This document shows positions 7,750 through 15,903 of a DNA stretch of 64,000 bases, one piece after another. The notes under the pieces are model-generated. The model was given only the letters and a program-made list of their open reading frames with translations, made no database searches and had not been told where the DNA came from. Within the stretch, counting starts at the first letter, position 1. Each line of letters begins with the position of its first letter. The translations under genes and the position numbers were made by a program. This DNA comes from Roseovarius litoreus (GTDB lineage Bacteria; Pseudomonadota; Alphaproteobacteria; Rhodobacterales; Rhodobacteraceae), in contig NZ_FRCB01000003.1 in the NCBI RefSeq assembly GCF_900142765.1, positions 1-64,000 on the forward strand, read 5' to 3'.

Positions 7750-8891
7750 GCCCCTCTGCAAACTGGTCTTACCCCACCGCAATCCGCTTTGGCGCGGGCC
7801 GTATCAAGGAACTGGCCGAGGCCTGCAAGGCCGCCGGCATCCAGCGCCCGCTGCTGGTGACCGACCGTGGGCTGGCGGCGCTGCCTGTCACGCAGACGGC
7901 CCTTGATGTGCTGGACGCAGCGGGCATGGGCCGCGCGCTTTTTGCGGATGTGGACCCGAACCCGAACGAGATCAATCTGGCCGCCGGTGTCGCCGCCTTC
8001 CGTGAGGGCGGGCATGACGGGGTTGTGGCCTTTGGCGGCGGCTCGGGGCTGGACCTTGGCAAGATGGTGGCCTTCATGGCAGGGCAAACGCGCCCTCTTT
8101 GGGATTTCGAGGATATCGGCGATTGGTGGACGCGCGCGGATGCCGATGCGATCTATCCCAATGTGGCGGTGCCCACGACGGCCGGCACCGGCTCGGAGGT
8201 GGGACGCGCCAGCGTCGTGACCAATTCGCAGACGCAGGAAAAGAAAATCATTTTCCATCCCAAGGTGCTGCCGTCTGTGGTGATCGCCGATCCAGAGCTG
8301 ACCGTGGGCATGCCGGCCTTTGTTACCGCGGGCACCGGGCTTGATGCGTTCGCCCATTGCGTCGAGGCGTTCTCGAGCCCGAATTACCACCCGATGAGCC
8401 AGGGGATCGCGGTCGAGGGGATGCGTCTGGTGATCGAGAACCTGCCGAAGGCCTATGCCACGCCCGACGACATGCTTGCGCGTGCGAACATGATGTCGGC
8501 GGCGATGATGGGGGCGACGGCGTTCCAGAAGGGTCTGGGGGCTATTCACGCGCTCAGCCATCCGATCGGGGCGATGCATCATACGCATCACGGCACCACG
8601 AACGCGGTCTGCATGCCCGCCGTGCTGCGCCTGAATGCCCCGGCGATCCGCGACCGGTTTGATGCGGTTGCGGGGTATCTGGGTGTTGATGGCGGGTTCG
8701 AAGGGTTTTGCGCCTTCGTGGACGGTTTCAACGAGGGGTTCGGCATCCCGAGGCATCTGTCGGGACTGGGCGTCACCGATCCGGATATCGACCGGCTGGT
8801 CAAGGGCGCGCTGAGCGATCCGAGTTGCGGCGGCAATCCGGTGCCTCTGAATGAGGAGAACACGCGGGCCTTGTTCGAAGCGGTGCTTTGA
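7746..8891 (+). CDS. iron-containing alcohol dehydrogenase
   Basis: A 381-residue group III alcohol dehydrogenase. The nucleotide-binding GGGSGLDLGK is near residue 95, and the metal ligands are the conserved Asp and His in GLDAFAHCVEAF and two His in LSHPIGAMHHTHHG. The start ATG 7746 overlaps the aldehyde dehydrogenase stop. It is the last gene of the operon and is followed by a terminator. With the aldehyde dehydrogenase it makes an alcohol-to-acid oxidation pair, pointing to an amino alcohol or hydroxylated substrate. Confidence 0.92.
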   Translation: MSPSANWSYPTAIRFGAGRIKELAEACKAAGIQRPLLVTDRGLAALPVTQTALDVLDAAGMGRALFADVDPNPNEINLAAGVAAFREGGHDGVVAFGGGSGLDLGKMVAFMAGQTRPLWDFEDIGDWWTRADADAIYPNVAVPTTAGTGSEVGRASVVTNSQTQEKKIIFHPKVLPSVVIADPELTVGMPAFVTAGTGLDAFAHCVEAFSSPNYHPMSQGIAVEGMRLVIENLPKAYATPDDMLARANMMSAAMMGATAFQKGLGAIHALSHPIGAMHHTHHGTTNAVCMPAVLRLNAPAIRDRFDAVAGYLGVDGGFEGFCAFVDGFNEGFGIPRHLSGLGVTDPDIDRLVKGALSDPSCGGNPVPLNEENTRALFEAVL

Positions 8892-8919
8892 CCCAGCATC
8901 AGATGTCGGCAGAAAGTTG

Positions 8920-8944
8920 CGGGCGCGTTCAAGCGCCCGTTTTC
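8920..8944 (+). terminator. rho-independent terminator
   Basis: CGGGCGC (8920-8926) pairs with GCGCCCG (8933-8939) around a 6-base loop and is followed by TTTTC. It ends the operon that began near 1147. Confidence 0.8.
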
Positions 8945-9045
8945 TATTGCGCGATACGATCCCTGAGCCGCGACCGTGATGCTTCTTTGGGCGGTTTGCG
9001 ACGCGCTGCGAAATATAATTGCAGAAAAATGGCAAAAATATTTCA

Positions 9046-9060
9046 TTAACTATTGTTAAC
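9046..9060. promoter_or_regulatory. TTAAC inverted repeat upstream of the carbonic anhydrase gene
   Basis: TTAAC-TATT-GTTAA lies about 60 bases before the start codon within an AT-rich stretch. The half-sites resemble CtrA boxes (TTAA...TTAAC), but the spacing is 6 rather than 7, so this is only a candidate regulatory site. Confidence 0.3.
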
Positions 9061-9117
9061 CATTCTCGACGGCGTATCTCTGCACCTCTTATGTAACGAG
9101 TGAAGTGGAGTTTAACT

Positions 9118-9975
9118 GTGAGACTAGGTACTACTTTGATCAAAACGTCAGTTTTCGCACTGCTGGCGTCGACCGCGATTGCGAACGGCACTGACGAAGT
9201 CCCTGACGACGTGATCGCGGCACAACGTGCTGCGTTGGCAGAAACCACGGCGAATGTCGGCTTTGGGCCGCAGGCCCCGCGCGACCTGCGCACGCTTGAG
9301 GGTGAAAACCTGAGGGTTTTTTCGAAGGCACCTGCTCATACACAGATGAACCTGTGCAACATCCATTTCCATGAAGGCGCCGAGCATGCTGGGGGCGAGT
9401 TCACAACATTTCTGGGCAATGGCGATGGCGAAGGCTTTGGCACCGGATTTGGCTATGATGGAGACCTGAGCGAGGCGGAGCTTCGCCCGCTCGATGCGCC
9501 GATTGGCAAAGGCGAAAAGGGCCTTCTGTCGCCCGGCGACACGATCGAGGTGCACTATGTCCATACCACTGCGCAGATCGAGCCGGGCCCGACGCTTGGT
9601 GCCTGTCTGGATGATGAAACCGGCAATCCGCAACTGCGCGTCGAAACCCAGGTGATGGTGCTGGTCAATGACGATGCGGCGCTGGACTTCACCGAGCTTG
9701 CCGCCGTTTCACAAGTGAACGGTTACTGGCAGGCCCCGAATATTCCGACGGATACGGGCACGCCAATCGGCTATCTGGGGTCGACCACTGGACCCAGCTA
9801 CAATGAGCAGGGTTCGCCGTTTCAGGTGACCTGGTCAGTGCGCCCCGAGGTCATCAAGGTGAGCATCGCCAGCCTGGCGGCTTGGTATGACAACAACATC
9901 TTTGAAGAAGACCATGCGCATGGTGTGCGCAATCTGGTGCTGAACCGCGCTTTGCTGGCGCCGATCCCGAACTAA
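9118..9975 (+). CDS. secreted delta-class carbonic anhydrase-like protein
   Basis: A 285-residue exported protein. A signal peptide (hydrophobic residues 8-22, cleavage near TAIA-N) precedes a domain whose core CNIHFHEGAEH (residues 80-90) and EVHYVHTT (144-151) supply closely spaced histidines. I recall this arrangement from delta-class carbonic anhydrases of diatoms and marine bacteria. Likely metal ligands are H83, H85 and one of H146/H149; C80 and C163 could form a disulfide. Start GTG 9118 is preceded by GTGGAG, better than GTG 9100. Flanked by two terminators, it is a single-gene unit. It would hydrate CO2 in the periplasm or outside. The family call is from recalled motifs. Confidence 0.68.
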   Translation: MRLGTTLIKTSVFALLASTAIANGTDEVPDDVIAAQRAALAETTANVGFGPQAPRDLRTLEGENLRVFSKAPAHTQMNLCNIHFHEGAEHAGGEFTTFLGNGDGEGFGTGFGYDGDLSEAELRPLDAPIGKGEKGLLSPGDTIEVHYVHTTAQIEPGPTLGACLDDETGNPQLRVETQVMVLVNDDAALDFTELAAVSQVNGYWQAPNIPTDTGTPIGYLGSTTGPSYNEQGSPFQVTWSVRPEVIKVSIASLAAWYDNNIFEEDHAHGVRNLVLNRALLAPIPN

Positions 9976-10000
9976 GCGTTCATCTTGGGCTGTTACAGGA

Positions 10001-10026
10001 AGGGCACGCGCGCTGCGTGCCCTTTT
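10001..10026 (+). terminator. rho-independent terminator
   Basis: AGGGCACGC (10001-10009) and GCGTGCCCT (10015-10023) form a perfect 9-bp stem followed by a T-run. It ends the carbonic anhydrase-like transcript. Confidence 0.88.
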
Positions 10027-10081
10027 TGCGTGCCGGTCATATCCGCCTTTGGGGCATGGGAGTGCTGCACCAAGGCCGAGA

Positions 10082-11104
10082 TCACAGGTTTTCAGCGATC
10101 AGGATTTCCGTCCTGATCCGTTCCTGTGATGCCAGAGTCGCGCGGTTTTCGCATTGCGCGCGCAGGATGCGCACCGCGCTGCGGACAAGATGGCCAGGGT
10201 CCTGGTGAATGACCGCGTCGATCTCGGCTTTGCGAAGGGCCTGTTCGGTGGAGGGCGTGCGCTCGTGCGCGATCGTCACACGGCCTGTGGTGGCGTTCAA
10301 GGCGCGGGCCACCTCGATCGGAATACGAGCCTCGGCCCCCATGAAGTAGAGGCCGACGACATCGGCATGGGCCTGCAACGCATTGCGCAGAACGTGCTGC
10401 GCTCGGCCGGGATCGCCATGGGTTTCGAGTGTCGGCAGGGTTCTCAGATCCGGGTAATTGCGATGAATCACCGCATCGAAACCCAACCGGCGCTCCAGAC
10501 TGTCGCGCGATTGGGTCGTTTCTGTGAGCACGATGATCGATCCGTGGACAGGTCCCAGAAAACGCGCGAGAAGCCGGCCGGCCGTGGCGCCCGCAGCGCG
10601 GTTGTCGATTCCCACGAAGTCCCCCGTGCCGTAGGAGTGCTGGTTGGCAACGAAGGGCAGAGTCCTTATTCCGCGTTCGCGCATCCGCAACAGGGCATCG
10701 CGGATCTGCGGCGTTTCGGGCGCCATGATCGCGATCCCGTCGATATCGTCCAATGACAGTCGCGACAGGACGTGCGCGGCCTTGTGCGGGTCACGATCGT
10801 CAAGGCGGATGACCTTGGCTTCGATCATCTCGGCGCGGCCTGCGGTGTCGAATTCCCGGATACGGTCTATGATTTCTTCGAGAAATTCATCGCCGGAACG
10901 GGGCAGGGCAAATGCGAACCTGTAGCCTTTTTGCCGAGCCAGGGTGGCGGCGACCTGATTGCGCTGGAAGCCCAGCCGTTCAATCGCGTCATTGACCGCT
11001 TCGACCGTCTTTTGCCGAACGCCTGCACGACCGTTGAGCACCCGATCCACGGTGGCGAGGCTGACGCCAGCCTCTTTTGCAAGATCTTTCGTGGTCGGTC
11101 GCAT
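10082..11104 (-). CDS. LacI-family transcriptional regulator
   Basis: A 340-residue LacI/GalR regulator. The N-terminal DNA-binding domain reads TTKDLAKEAGVSLATVDRVLNGRAGV, followed by a periplasmic-binding-like effector domain with the QSRDSLERRLGFD segment typical of LacI proteins that respond to pentoses or other sugars. The ATG at 11104 puts the HTH at residue 3; an upstream in-frame start would add about 22 unsupported residues. It is divergent from the CUT1 ABC operon, and two palindromes lie between them. Confidence 0.92.
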   Translation of the reverse strand: MRPTTKDLAKEAGVSLATVDRVLNGRAGVRQKTVEAVNDAIERLGFQRNQVAATLARQKGYRFAFALPRSGDEFLEEIIDRIREFDTAGRAEMIEAKVIRLDDRDPHKAAHVLSRLSLDDIDGIAIMAPETPQIRDALLRMRERGIRTLPFVANQHSYGTGDFVGIDNRAAGATAGRLLARFLGPVHGSIIVLTETTQSRDSLERRLGFDAVIHRNYPDLRTLPTLETHGDPGRAQHVLRNALQAHADVVGLYFMGAEARIPIEVARALNATTGRVTIAHERTPSTEQALRKAEIDAVIHQDPGHLVRSAVRILRAQCENRATLASQERIRTEILIAENL

Positions 11105-11177
11105 TGGGGCGAATATCCGTATTTCCAGAGGTTTATGCAAGATTATCGCCCAGATTTTCGGCAAGGGCAATCACATT

Positions 11178-11193
11178 TGAGGTGCGTACCTCA
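11178..11193. promoter_or_regulatory. LacI-type operator 1
   Basis: TGAGGTGCGTACCTCA is a near-perfect 16-bp palindrome (only the central pair is asymmetric). It lies between the divergent lacI-type gene and the ABC operon and shares both half-sites with the second palindrome 30 bp away. Confidence 0.75.
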
Positions 11194-11207
11194 GAAATAC
11201 CTTGAAA

Positions 11208-11223
11208 TGAGGTGCGCACCTCA
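11208..11223. promoter_or_regulatory. LacI-type operator 2
   Basis: TGAGGTGCGCACCTCA is a perfect 16-bp palindrome, and the flanking A and T make it 18 bp. It starts exactly 30 bp after operator 1, close to three helical turns, so two regulator dimers would bind the same DNA face. Confidence 0.78.
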
Positions 11224-11289
11224 TTTACCACTTCGGGCAGTCGAGTCGCGGCAGGAGGGCCGTGATGGACCAAATGGGAGGATTTCCGA

Positions 11290-12612
11290 ATGAAGACCAA
11301 ACATCTGATGTCGGCTGCCGTTTCTGCGCTGATCGCAGGCGGTGCCGCCACATCCGCGACCGCCGAAGATCTGACGCTTTGCTGGGCCGCGTGGGATCCC
11401 GCGAATGCGCTTGTCGAACTGTCCAAGGATTTCGAGGCGCAGTCTGGCCACACGATGAATTTCGAGTTCGTGCCATGGACCTCGTTTGCCGACCGCATGC
11501 TGAACGAGCTGAATTCGGGTGGTCAGCTTTGTGACCTGATGATCGGCGACAGCCAATGGATCGGTGGCGGTGCCGAGAATGGCCACTACGTCAAGCTGAA
11601 CGATTTTTTCGATGCCAATAACATCGACATGGCGGATTTCATTCCCGCGACCGTGACCGGTTATGCGGAATGGCCCAAAAACACCCCGAATTACTATGCG
11701 CTGCCGGCCTTTGGTGACGTGGTGGGCTGGACCTATCGCAAGGATTGGTTCGAGCGCCCCGAGATCGCGGCCGAATTCAAGGAAAAATACGGTCGTGACC
11801 TTGGCGTTCCGGCCACTCTGGAAGAGTTGAAGGATATCGCCCAGTTCTTCCAGGGGCGCGAGATCGATGGCACCACGGTCTATGGCGCGGCGATCTATAC
11901 CGAGCGCGGTTCCGAAGGGATCACCATGGGCGTGACCAATGCGCTCTATAACTATGGGTTCCTCTACGAGAACCCCGAAAAGCCCTATGATCTTGAAGGC
12001 TTCGTGAATTCCGAGGGCGCTGTTGCGGGCCTCGAATTCTACAAGGAGCTGTACGACACGGCGACGCCTCCGGGATCGTCCAACTGGTATATGGGCGAGA
12101 ATATCGACGCTTATAGATCCGGGCAGGTGGCGCTTCAGATGAACTTTGCCTTCATCTGGCCGGGCGTCGAGGCCGATCCCAATGTCGGCGGCGGCAAGTC
12201 CGGTTATTTCCCCAACCCGGCCGGTCCCGCAGGTCAGTTTGCCCAGTTGGGCGGTCAGGGGATCTCGGTTGTGGCCTATTCCGACAAGCAGGATGCCGCG
12301 CTTGAGTATATCAAGTGGTTTGCCCAACCCGAGATTCAGGCCCGCTGGTGGGAGCTGGGTGGATATTCGGCACTGCGCGCTGTGGTGGAAGATCCGGGCT
12401 TTGCCGCAAGCCAGCCTTATGCGCAGACCTTCCTCGACAGCATGGCCATCGTGAAGGACTTCTGGGCCGAACCTGCCTATGCCGACCTGTTGCTGCCCAT
12501 GCAGGAGCGCATCCACAACTACGTGATCGCAGGCGAAGGCACGGCGCAAGAAGCGCTGGACGGTCTGGTGCGCGACTGGACCGAAGTCTTCGAGGACGAA
12601 GGCAAGCTGTAA
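11290..12612 (+). CDS. CUT1-type ABC transporter solute-binding protein
   Basis: A 440-residue family 1 extracellular binding protein. It has a signal peptide (about residues 1-25, cleavage after ATA), then the two-lobe fold typical of carbohydrate importers, with an LTLCWAAWDPANALVELSKD opening and many aromatic residues. Start ATG 11290 follows GGGAGGA by 7 bases. It is the first gene under the twin LacI-type operators. A strong hairpin separates it from the permease genes. Two different ATPases and a DhaK-type kinase in the operon suggest a polyol or keto-sugar substrate, as in rhizobial glycerol (GlpVSTPQ) transporters; this is inference. Confidence 0.9.
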   Translation: MKTKHLMSAAVSALIAGGAATSATAEDLTLCWAAWDPANALVELSKDFEAQSGHTMNFEFVPWTSFADRMLNELNSGGQLCDLMIGDSQWIGGGAENGHYVKLNDFFDANNIDMADFIPATVTGYAEWPKNTPNYYALPAFGDVVGWTYRKDWFERPEIAAEFKEKYGRDLGVPATLEELKDIAQFFQGREIDGTTVYGAAIYTERGSEGITMGVTNALYNYGFLYENPEKPYDLEGFVNSEGAVAGLEFYKELYDTATPPGSSNWYMGENIDAYRSGQVALQMNFAFIWPGVEADPNVGGGKSGYFPNPAGPAGQFAQLGGQGISVVAYSDKQDAALEYIKWFAQPEIQARWWELGGYSALRAVVEDPGFAASQPYAQTFLDSMAIVKDFWAEPAYADLLLPMQERIHNYVIAGEGTAQEALDGLVRDWTEVFEDEGKL

Positions 12613-12649
12613 GGCTGATGCCTGTCGGCGCATTGGCGCGCTGACATTC

Positions 12650-12676
12650 CCCGGCCGCCCGCAGCGGGCGGCCGGG
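12650..12676 (+). promoter_or_regulatory. intercistronic hairpin after the CUT1 binding-protein gene
   Basis: CCCGGCCGCCC (12650-12660) and GGGCGGCCGGG (12666-12676) make a perfect 11-bp GC stem with a 5-base loop and no T-tract. It is probably an mRNA 3'-end stabiliser or attenuator favouring expression of the binding protein. Confidence 0.7.
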
Positions 12677-12734
12677 ACATCTTTCCGCATCAAGCAAGAC
12701 GCGCAGATCTGCTGTGGGTCATGGGGCAAGACCA

Positions 12735-13682
12735 ATGACAGACACACCCATCGACAAGGCCGCGCAAGCCACGCCCGAGCCACTGGCACGCCGCATTCGC
12801 GGCCTGTCGGATCGCAGCATTGCCTGGATCTTCGTGGCGCCGACGATTTTCCTGCTGCTGGCCGTCAATATCTTTCCGCTGATCTGGACGATCCGCCTGA
12901 GCTTTACCGATTACCGCGTGAACCGGCCCAACCGCGAGGTGGAATGGGTCGGGCTGCGCAATTACGAACGTATTCTGACGGACCCGGATGTCTGGGCGAC
13001 GATGCAGGCAACCGCGCATTTTCTGATATGGACCATCGTTCTGCAGGTTCTGATCGGCTTTGCGCTGGCGTATCTCATCAACAAGAAATTCCGGGGAAAC
13101 GATCTTTGGACCACGATCATCGTCTTTCCGATGATGCTGTCCCCCGCGGTTGTGGGTAATTTCTGGACATTCCTCTATCAGCCACAGATCGGCTTGTTCA
13201 ACTACGTGATCGCTTTCTTCACCGGCGCTGACCCGGCCAGTTTCTCGATGATCGGGGATGTGCATCTTGCGCCCTGGGCCATCGTGATCGCCGATACCTG
13301 GATGTGGACGCCCTTTGTGATGCTGATCTGTCTGGCGGGTCTGCGGTCGATCCCGGATAGCATATACGAGGCCGCCGAATGCGACCGCGCCAGCAAGTGG
13401 CGGCAGTTCTGGACGATCACGGTGCCGATGGTGCTGCCGTTCCTGATGTTGGCGGTCCTGTTCCGGGGGATCGAGAATTTCAAGATGTTCGATCTGGTGG
13501 TCCAGCTGACGGGCGGCGGACCAGGCAACACGACAACCCTCACCTCGATCGACCTCAAGCGTGAAGCGTTCGAGAAGTGGCGCACGGGCTACTCATCGGC
13601 CTATGCGGTGATCCTTTTCGTGACCGTGTTCGGGCTTGCCTCGATCTATGTGAAAGCGCTGAACAAGGTGAAAGAACGATGA
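12735..13682 (+). CDS. sugar ABC transporter permease (MalF/UgpA-like)
   Basis: A 315-residue inner-membrane permease with six predicted helices and the binding-protein-dependent transport signature (EAAECDRASKWRQFWTITVP) that contacts the ATPase. A hydrophilic N-terminal 25 residues precedes helix 1. Start ATG 12735 was chosen over an in-frame GTG at 12714. It overlaps the second permease by 4 nt. It forms the channel with that partner. Confidence 0.92.
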   Translation: MTDTPIDKAAQATPEPLARRIRGLSDRSIAWIFVAPTIFLLLAVNIFPLIWTIRLSFTDYRVNRPNREVEWVGLRNYERILTDPDVWATMQATAHFLIWTIVLQVLIGFALAYLINKKFRGNDLWTTIIVFPMMLSPAVVGNFWTFLYQPQIGLFNYVIAFFTGADPASFSMIGDVHLAPWAIVIADTWMWTPFVMLICLAGLRSIPDSIYEAAECDRASKWRQFWTITVPMVLPFLMLAVLFRGIENFKMFDLVVQLTGGGPGNTTTLTSIDLKREAFEKWRTGYSSAYAVILFVTVFGLASIYVKALNKVKER

Positions 13683-14617
13683 GCTTTTCGGTCACAGAAG
13701 CGTCCGGGCGGACCAAATGGATCGCGGGCATCCTTGTCGTGGGCTATGCGCTGATCACCATTGCGCCGCTCGTGTGGATCATTGCCACCGGGTTCAAGAG
13801 CGGGCCCGACTCCATCGCCTATCCGCCCAAAGTGGTGTTCGAGCCGTCGCTGGAGGGGTATGTGAACCTTTTTACCGACCGGACCCGCGCTACCGAGGAC
13901 ATGCTGGAGGAAGCCGGCCCGCCGGAGACATGGTATGACCAGATCGCACGCGATCAGGGCACGATCATCACCGGCCCGTCACGCTATGGCGAACGGTTCC
14001 TGAACTCGGTGATCATCGGCTTTGGCTCCACTGCGCTTTGCATGCTGCTCGGGACTGCGGCGGCCTATGCGTTCAGCCGGTTTCGTGTGCCGCTCAAGGA
14101 TGATCTGATGTTCTTCATCCTGAGCACGCGGATGATGCCGCCGATTGCCGTGGCCATCCCCATATTCCTGATGTTCCGGCAATTGGGGCTGAACGACACG
14201 CATCTGGGCATGATCCTGCTTTACACGGCGGTGAACCTGTCGCTGTCGGTCTGGCTGCTCAAGGGCTTTATCGACGAGATCCCGGTCGAATACGAAGAGG
14301 CCGCGTTGATCGATGGCTACACCCGGTTTCAGGCGTTCTACAAGGTCGTGTTGCCGCAGGCGGCCACGGGCATCGCCTCGACCGCGATCTTTTGCCTGAT
14401 CTTTGCCTGGAACGAATACGCTTTCGCGGTGCTGCTCACGTCGGGGACCGCCCAGACCGCACCGCCTTTCATACCGACGATCATCGGCACATCGGGCAAG
14501 GACTGGCCCGCTGTTGCCGCCGGAGCGACGTTGTTCCTGGTTCCGGTGATGGTCTTCACCATCCTGCTGCGCAAACACCTGCTGCGCGGGATCACATTCG
14601 GAGCGGTGCGCAAATGA
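13679..14617 (+). CDS. sugar ABC transporter permease (MalG/UgpE-like)
   Basis: A 312-residue partner permease with six helices and the EAA loop EEAALIDGYTRFQAFYKVVLP. The periplasmic loop after helix 1 is long and charged (about residues 45-100), which is unusual for short MalG-type permeases. ATGA overlaps join it to the upstream permease and to the small membrane protein downstream, so all three are translationally coupled. Confidence 0.92.
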   Translation: MSFSVTEASGRTKWIAGILVVGYALITIAPLVWIIATGFKSGPDSIAYPPKVVFEPSLEGYVNLFTDRTRATEDMLEEAGPPETWYDQIARDQGTIITGPSRYGERFLNSVIIGFGSTALCMLLGTAAAYAFSRFRVPLKDDLMFFILSTRMMPPIAVAIPIFLMFRQLGLNDTHLGMILLYTAVNLSLSVWLLKGFIDEIPVEYEEAALIDGYTRFQAFYKVVLPQAATGIASTAIFCLIFAWNEYAFAVLLTSGTAQTAPPFIPTIIGTSGKDWPAVAAGATLFLVPVMVFTILLRKHLLRGITFGAVRK

Positions 14618-14802
14618 GCGGTTTCATCAAAGGTCTGCTGAGATTGCGCCGTGGTCCTTGGGAAATGGTGGCGTCGGTCCTGATCGCCGCAGGCGTGGTG
14701 ATGCTGATGCAGCCCATCTGGATCACGCTTTATACTTGGTCCTTTGTCATCACGTTGACCGGCACGGTGATGTTCATCATCGTCAGCCATTTCCCGGAGT
14801 AA
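14614..14802 (+). CDS. small integral membrane protein of the ABC operon
   Basis: A 62-residue protein with a basic N-terminus (KGLLRLRRG) and two hydrophobic segments (about 19-36 and 41-58). It overlaps the permease stop by 4 nt, and the ATPase gene starts 3 bases after it. Small membrane proteins occur in this position in rhizobial glycerol ABC operons. I do not recognise the family with certainty. A role as an accessory membrane subunit of the importer is inferred from coupling alone. Confidence 0.75.
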   Translation: MSGFIKGLLRLRRGPWEMVASVLIAAGVVMLMQPIWITLYTWSFVITLTGTVMFIIVSHFPE

Positions 14803-14805
14803 CCC

Positions 14806-15903
14806 ATGGCACAGATCAGAATTGAAAACGTGCGAAAGGAATTCGGGTCGTTCACCGCTGTCCAGTCTTCGACATTCACGATCGAGGATGGCGAATTCTT
14901 CATGCTGCTGGGGCCATCGGGCTGCGGCAAGACGACAACCTTGAGGATGATGGCCGGGTTGGAACTGCCGACATCGGGTCAGATCTATATCGACGGCGAA
15001 GAGGTGGGGCAGAAACCTGCAAGCCAGCGCGATATCGCGTTTGTCTTCCAGATGTTCGCGCTTTACCCGCATATGAACGTGCGCGGCAACATCAGCTATC
15101 CGCTCAAAAGTCAGGGGATGCCCTCGGCCCAGGTCAAGGCAAAAGTCGCCGAGGTGGCCGAGATTCTGGGGATCTCGGACATTCTGGACAGGCCGGTTGG
15201 GGGATTGTCTGGCGGGGATCGTCAGCGCGTGGCTCTTGGCCGTGCGATCGTGCGCGATCCCAAGGCGTTCTTCATGGACGAACCGCTTGGTGCGCTGGAT
15301 GCGGAATTTCGCGAGCGCATGTCCGAAGAGCTGCGCGCGCTGCATGACCGGATGAACGCGACCACCGTGTATGTGACCCATGATCAACTCGAGGCCATGC
15401 AGATGGGCGACAAGATCGTTGTGATGAACCACGGGGTCGTGGAGCAGTTCGGCGTTCCGCAGGATATCTATGACTGGCCTGCCACCAGATTCGTGGCCCA
15501 GTTCATCGGATCGCCGCCAATGAATTTTCTGGATTTCGAGGGGATGATTGGTGCAGGACAAGATGAGGTCCGGCTTGGCGATGCCACGATCGGCGTGCCG
15601 CGGAGCGTCGATGGCAGGGCTGGAAAACTGACGCTTGGAGTGCGGCCGGAGCATGTGAGGCTGGATGACAGTGCCGCGTATCGCGGCAGGGTGCTGGCGA
15701 CGGAATATCTTGGTACAACGCAGATCGTGACGCTCGAGACCGCGCATGGAGCGGTGAAGGTGCGCGTTCCAAGCAGTGATCCCGTGACGCTTGGGGCGAC
15801 AACCGGCTTGCGGTTCGATGCGCGCACCATCACGCTGTTTGAAAATGACCATGGGCGCGCCCTCACATCAGAGGCAAACAGGAGGGTGCTGGGTCATGGC
15901 TGA
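14806..15903 (+). CDS. ABC transporter ATPase, first of two (UgpC/MalK-like)
   Basis: A 365-residue CUT1 ATPase. Walker A is GPSGCGKTT (about residue 36), the Q-loop is VFQMFALYPHM, the signature is LSGGDRQRVALGRA, Walker B is AFFMDEPLGALD, and the switch is VTHD. A C-terminal TOBE/OB region (from about 235) follows. LSGGD replaces the usual LSGGQ. A second, different ATPase gene follows with an 8-nt overlap, so the importer probably uses an ATPase heterodimer, as in GlpS/GlpT. Confidence 0.93.
   Translation: MAQIRIENVRKEFGSFTAVQSSTFTIEDGEFFMLLGPSGCGKTTTLRMMAGLELPTSGQIYIDGEEVGQKPASQRDIAFVFQMFALYPHMNVRGNISYPLKSQGMPSAQVKAKVAEVAEILGISDILDRPVGGLSGGDRQRVALGRAIVRDPKAFFMDEPLGALDAEFRERMSEELRALHDRMNATTVYVTHDQLEAMQMGDKIVVMNHGVVEQFGVPQDIYDWPATRFVAQFIGSPPMNFLDFEGMIGAGQDEVRLGDATIGVPRSVDGRAGKLTLGVRPEHVRLDDSAAYRGRVLATEYLGTTQIVTLETAHGAVKVRVPSSDPVTLGATTGLRFDARTITLFENDHGRALTSEANRRVLGHG

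Noticed and set aside
9046-9060. CtrA binding box upstream of the carbonic anhydrase-like gene
   Set aside because: Half-site spacing is 6 rather than 7, so it is kept only as a generic inverted repeat.
7725-9293. 522-residue reverse frame opposite the alcohol dehydrogenase gene
   Set aside because: It spans a terminator and a promoter region and lacks domain features; the forward genes explain the openness.
11221-12789. 522-residue reverse frame opposite the CUT1 binding-protein gene
   Set aside because: It reads through a strong hairpin and the lac-type operator and has no recognisable domain.
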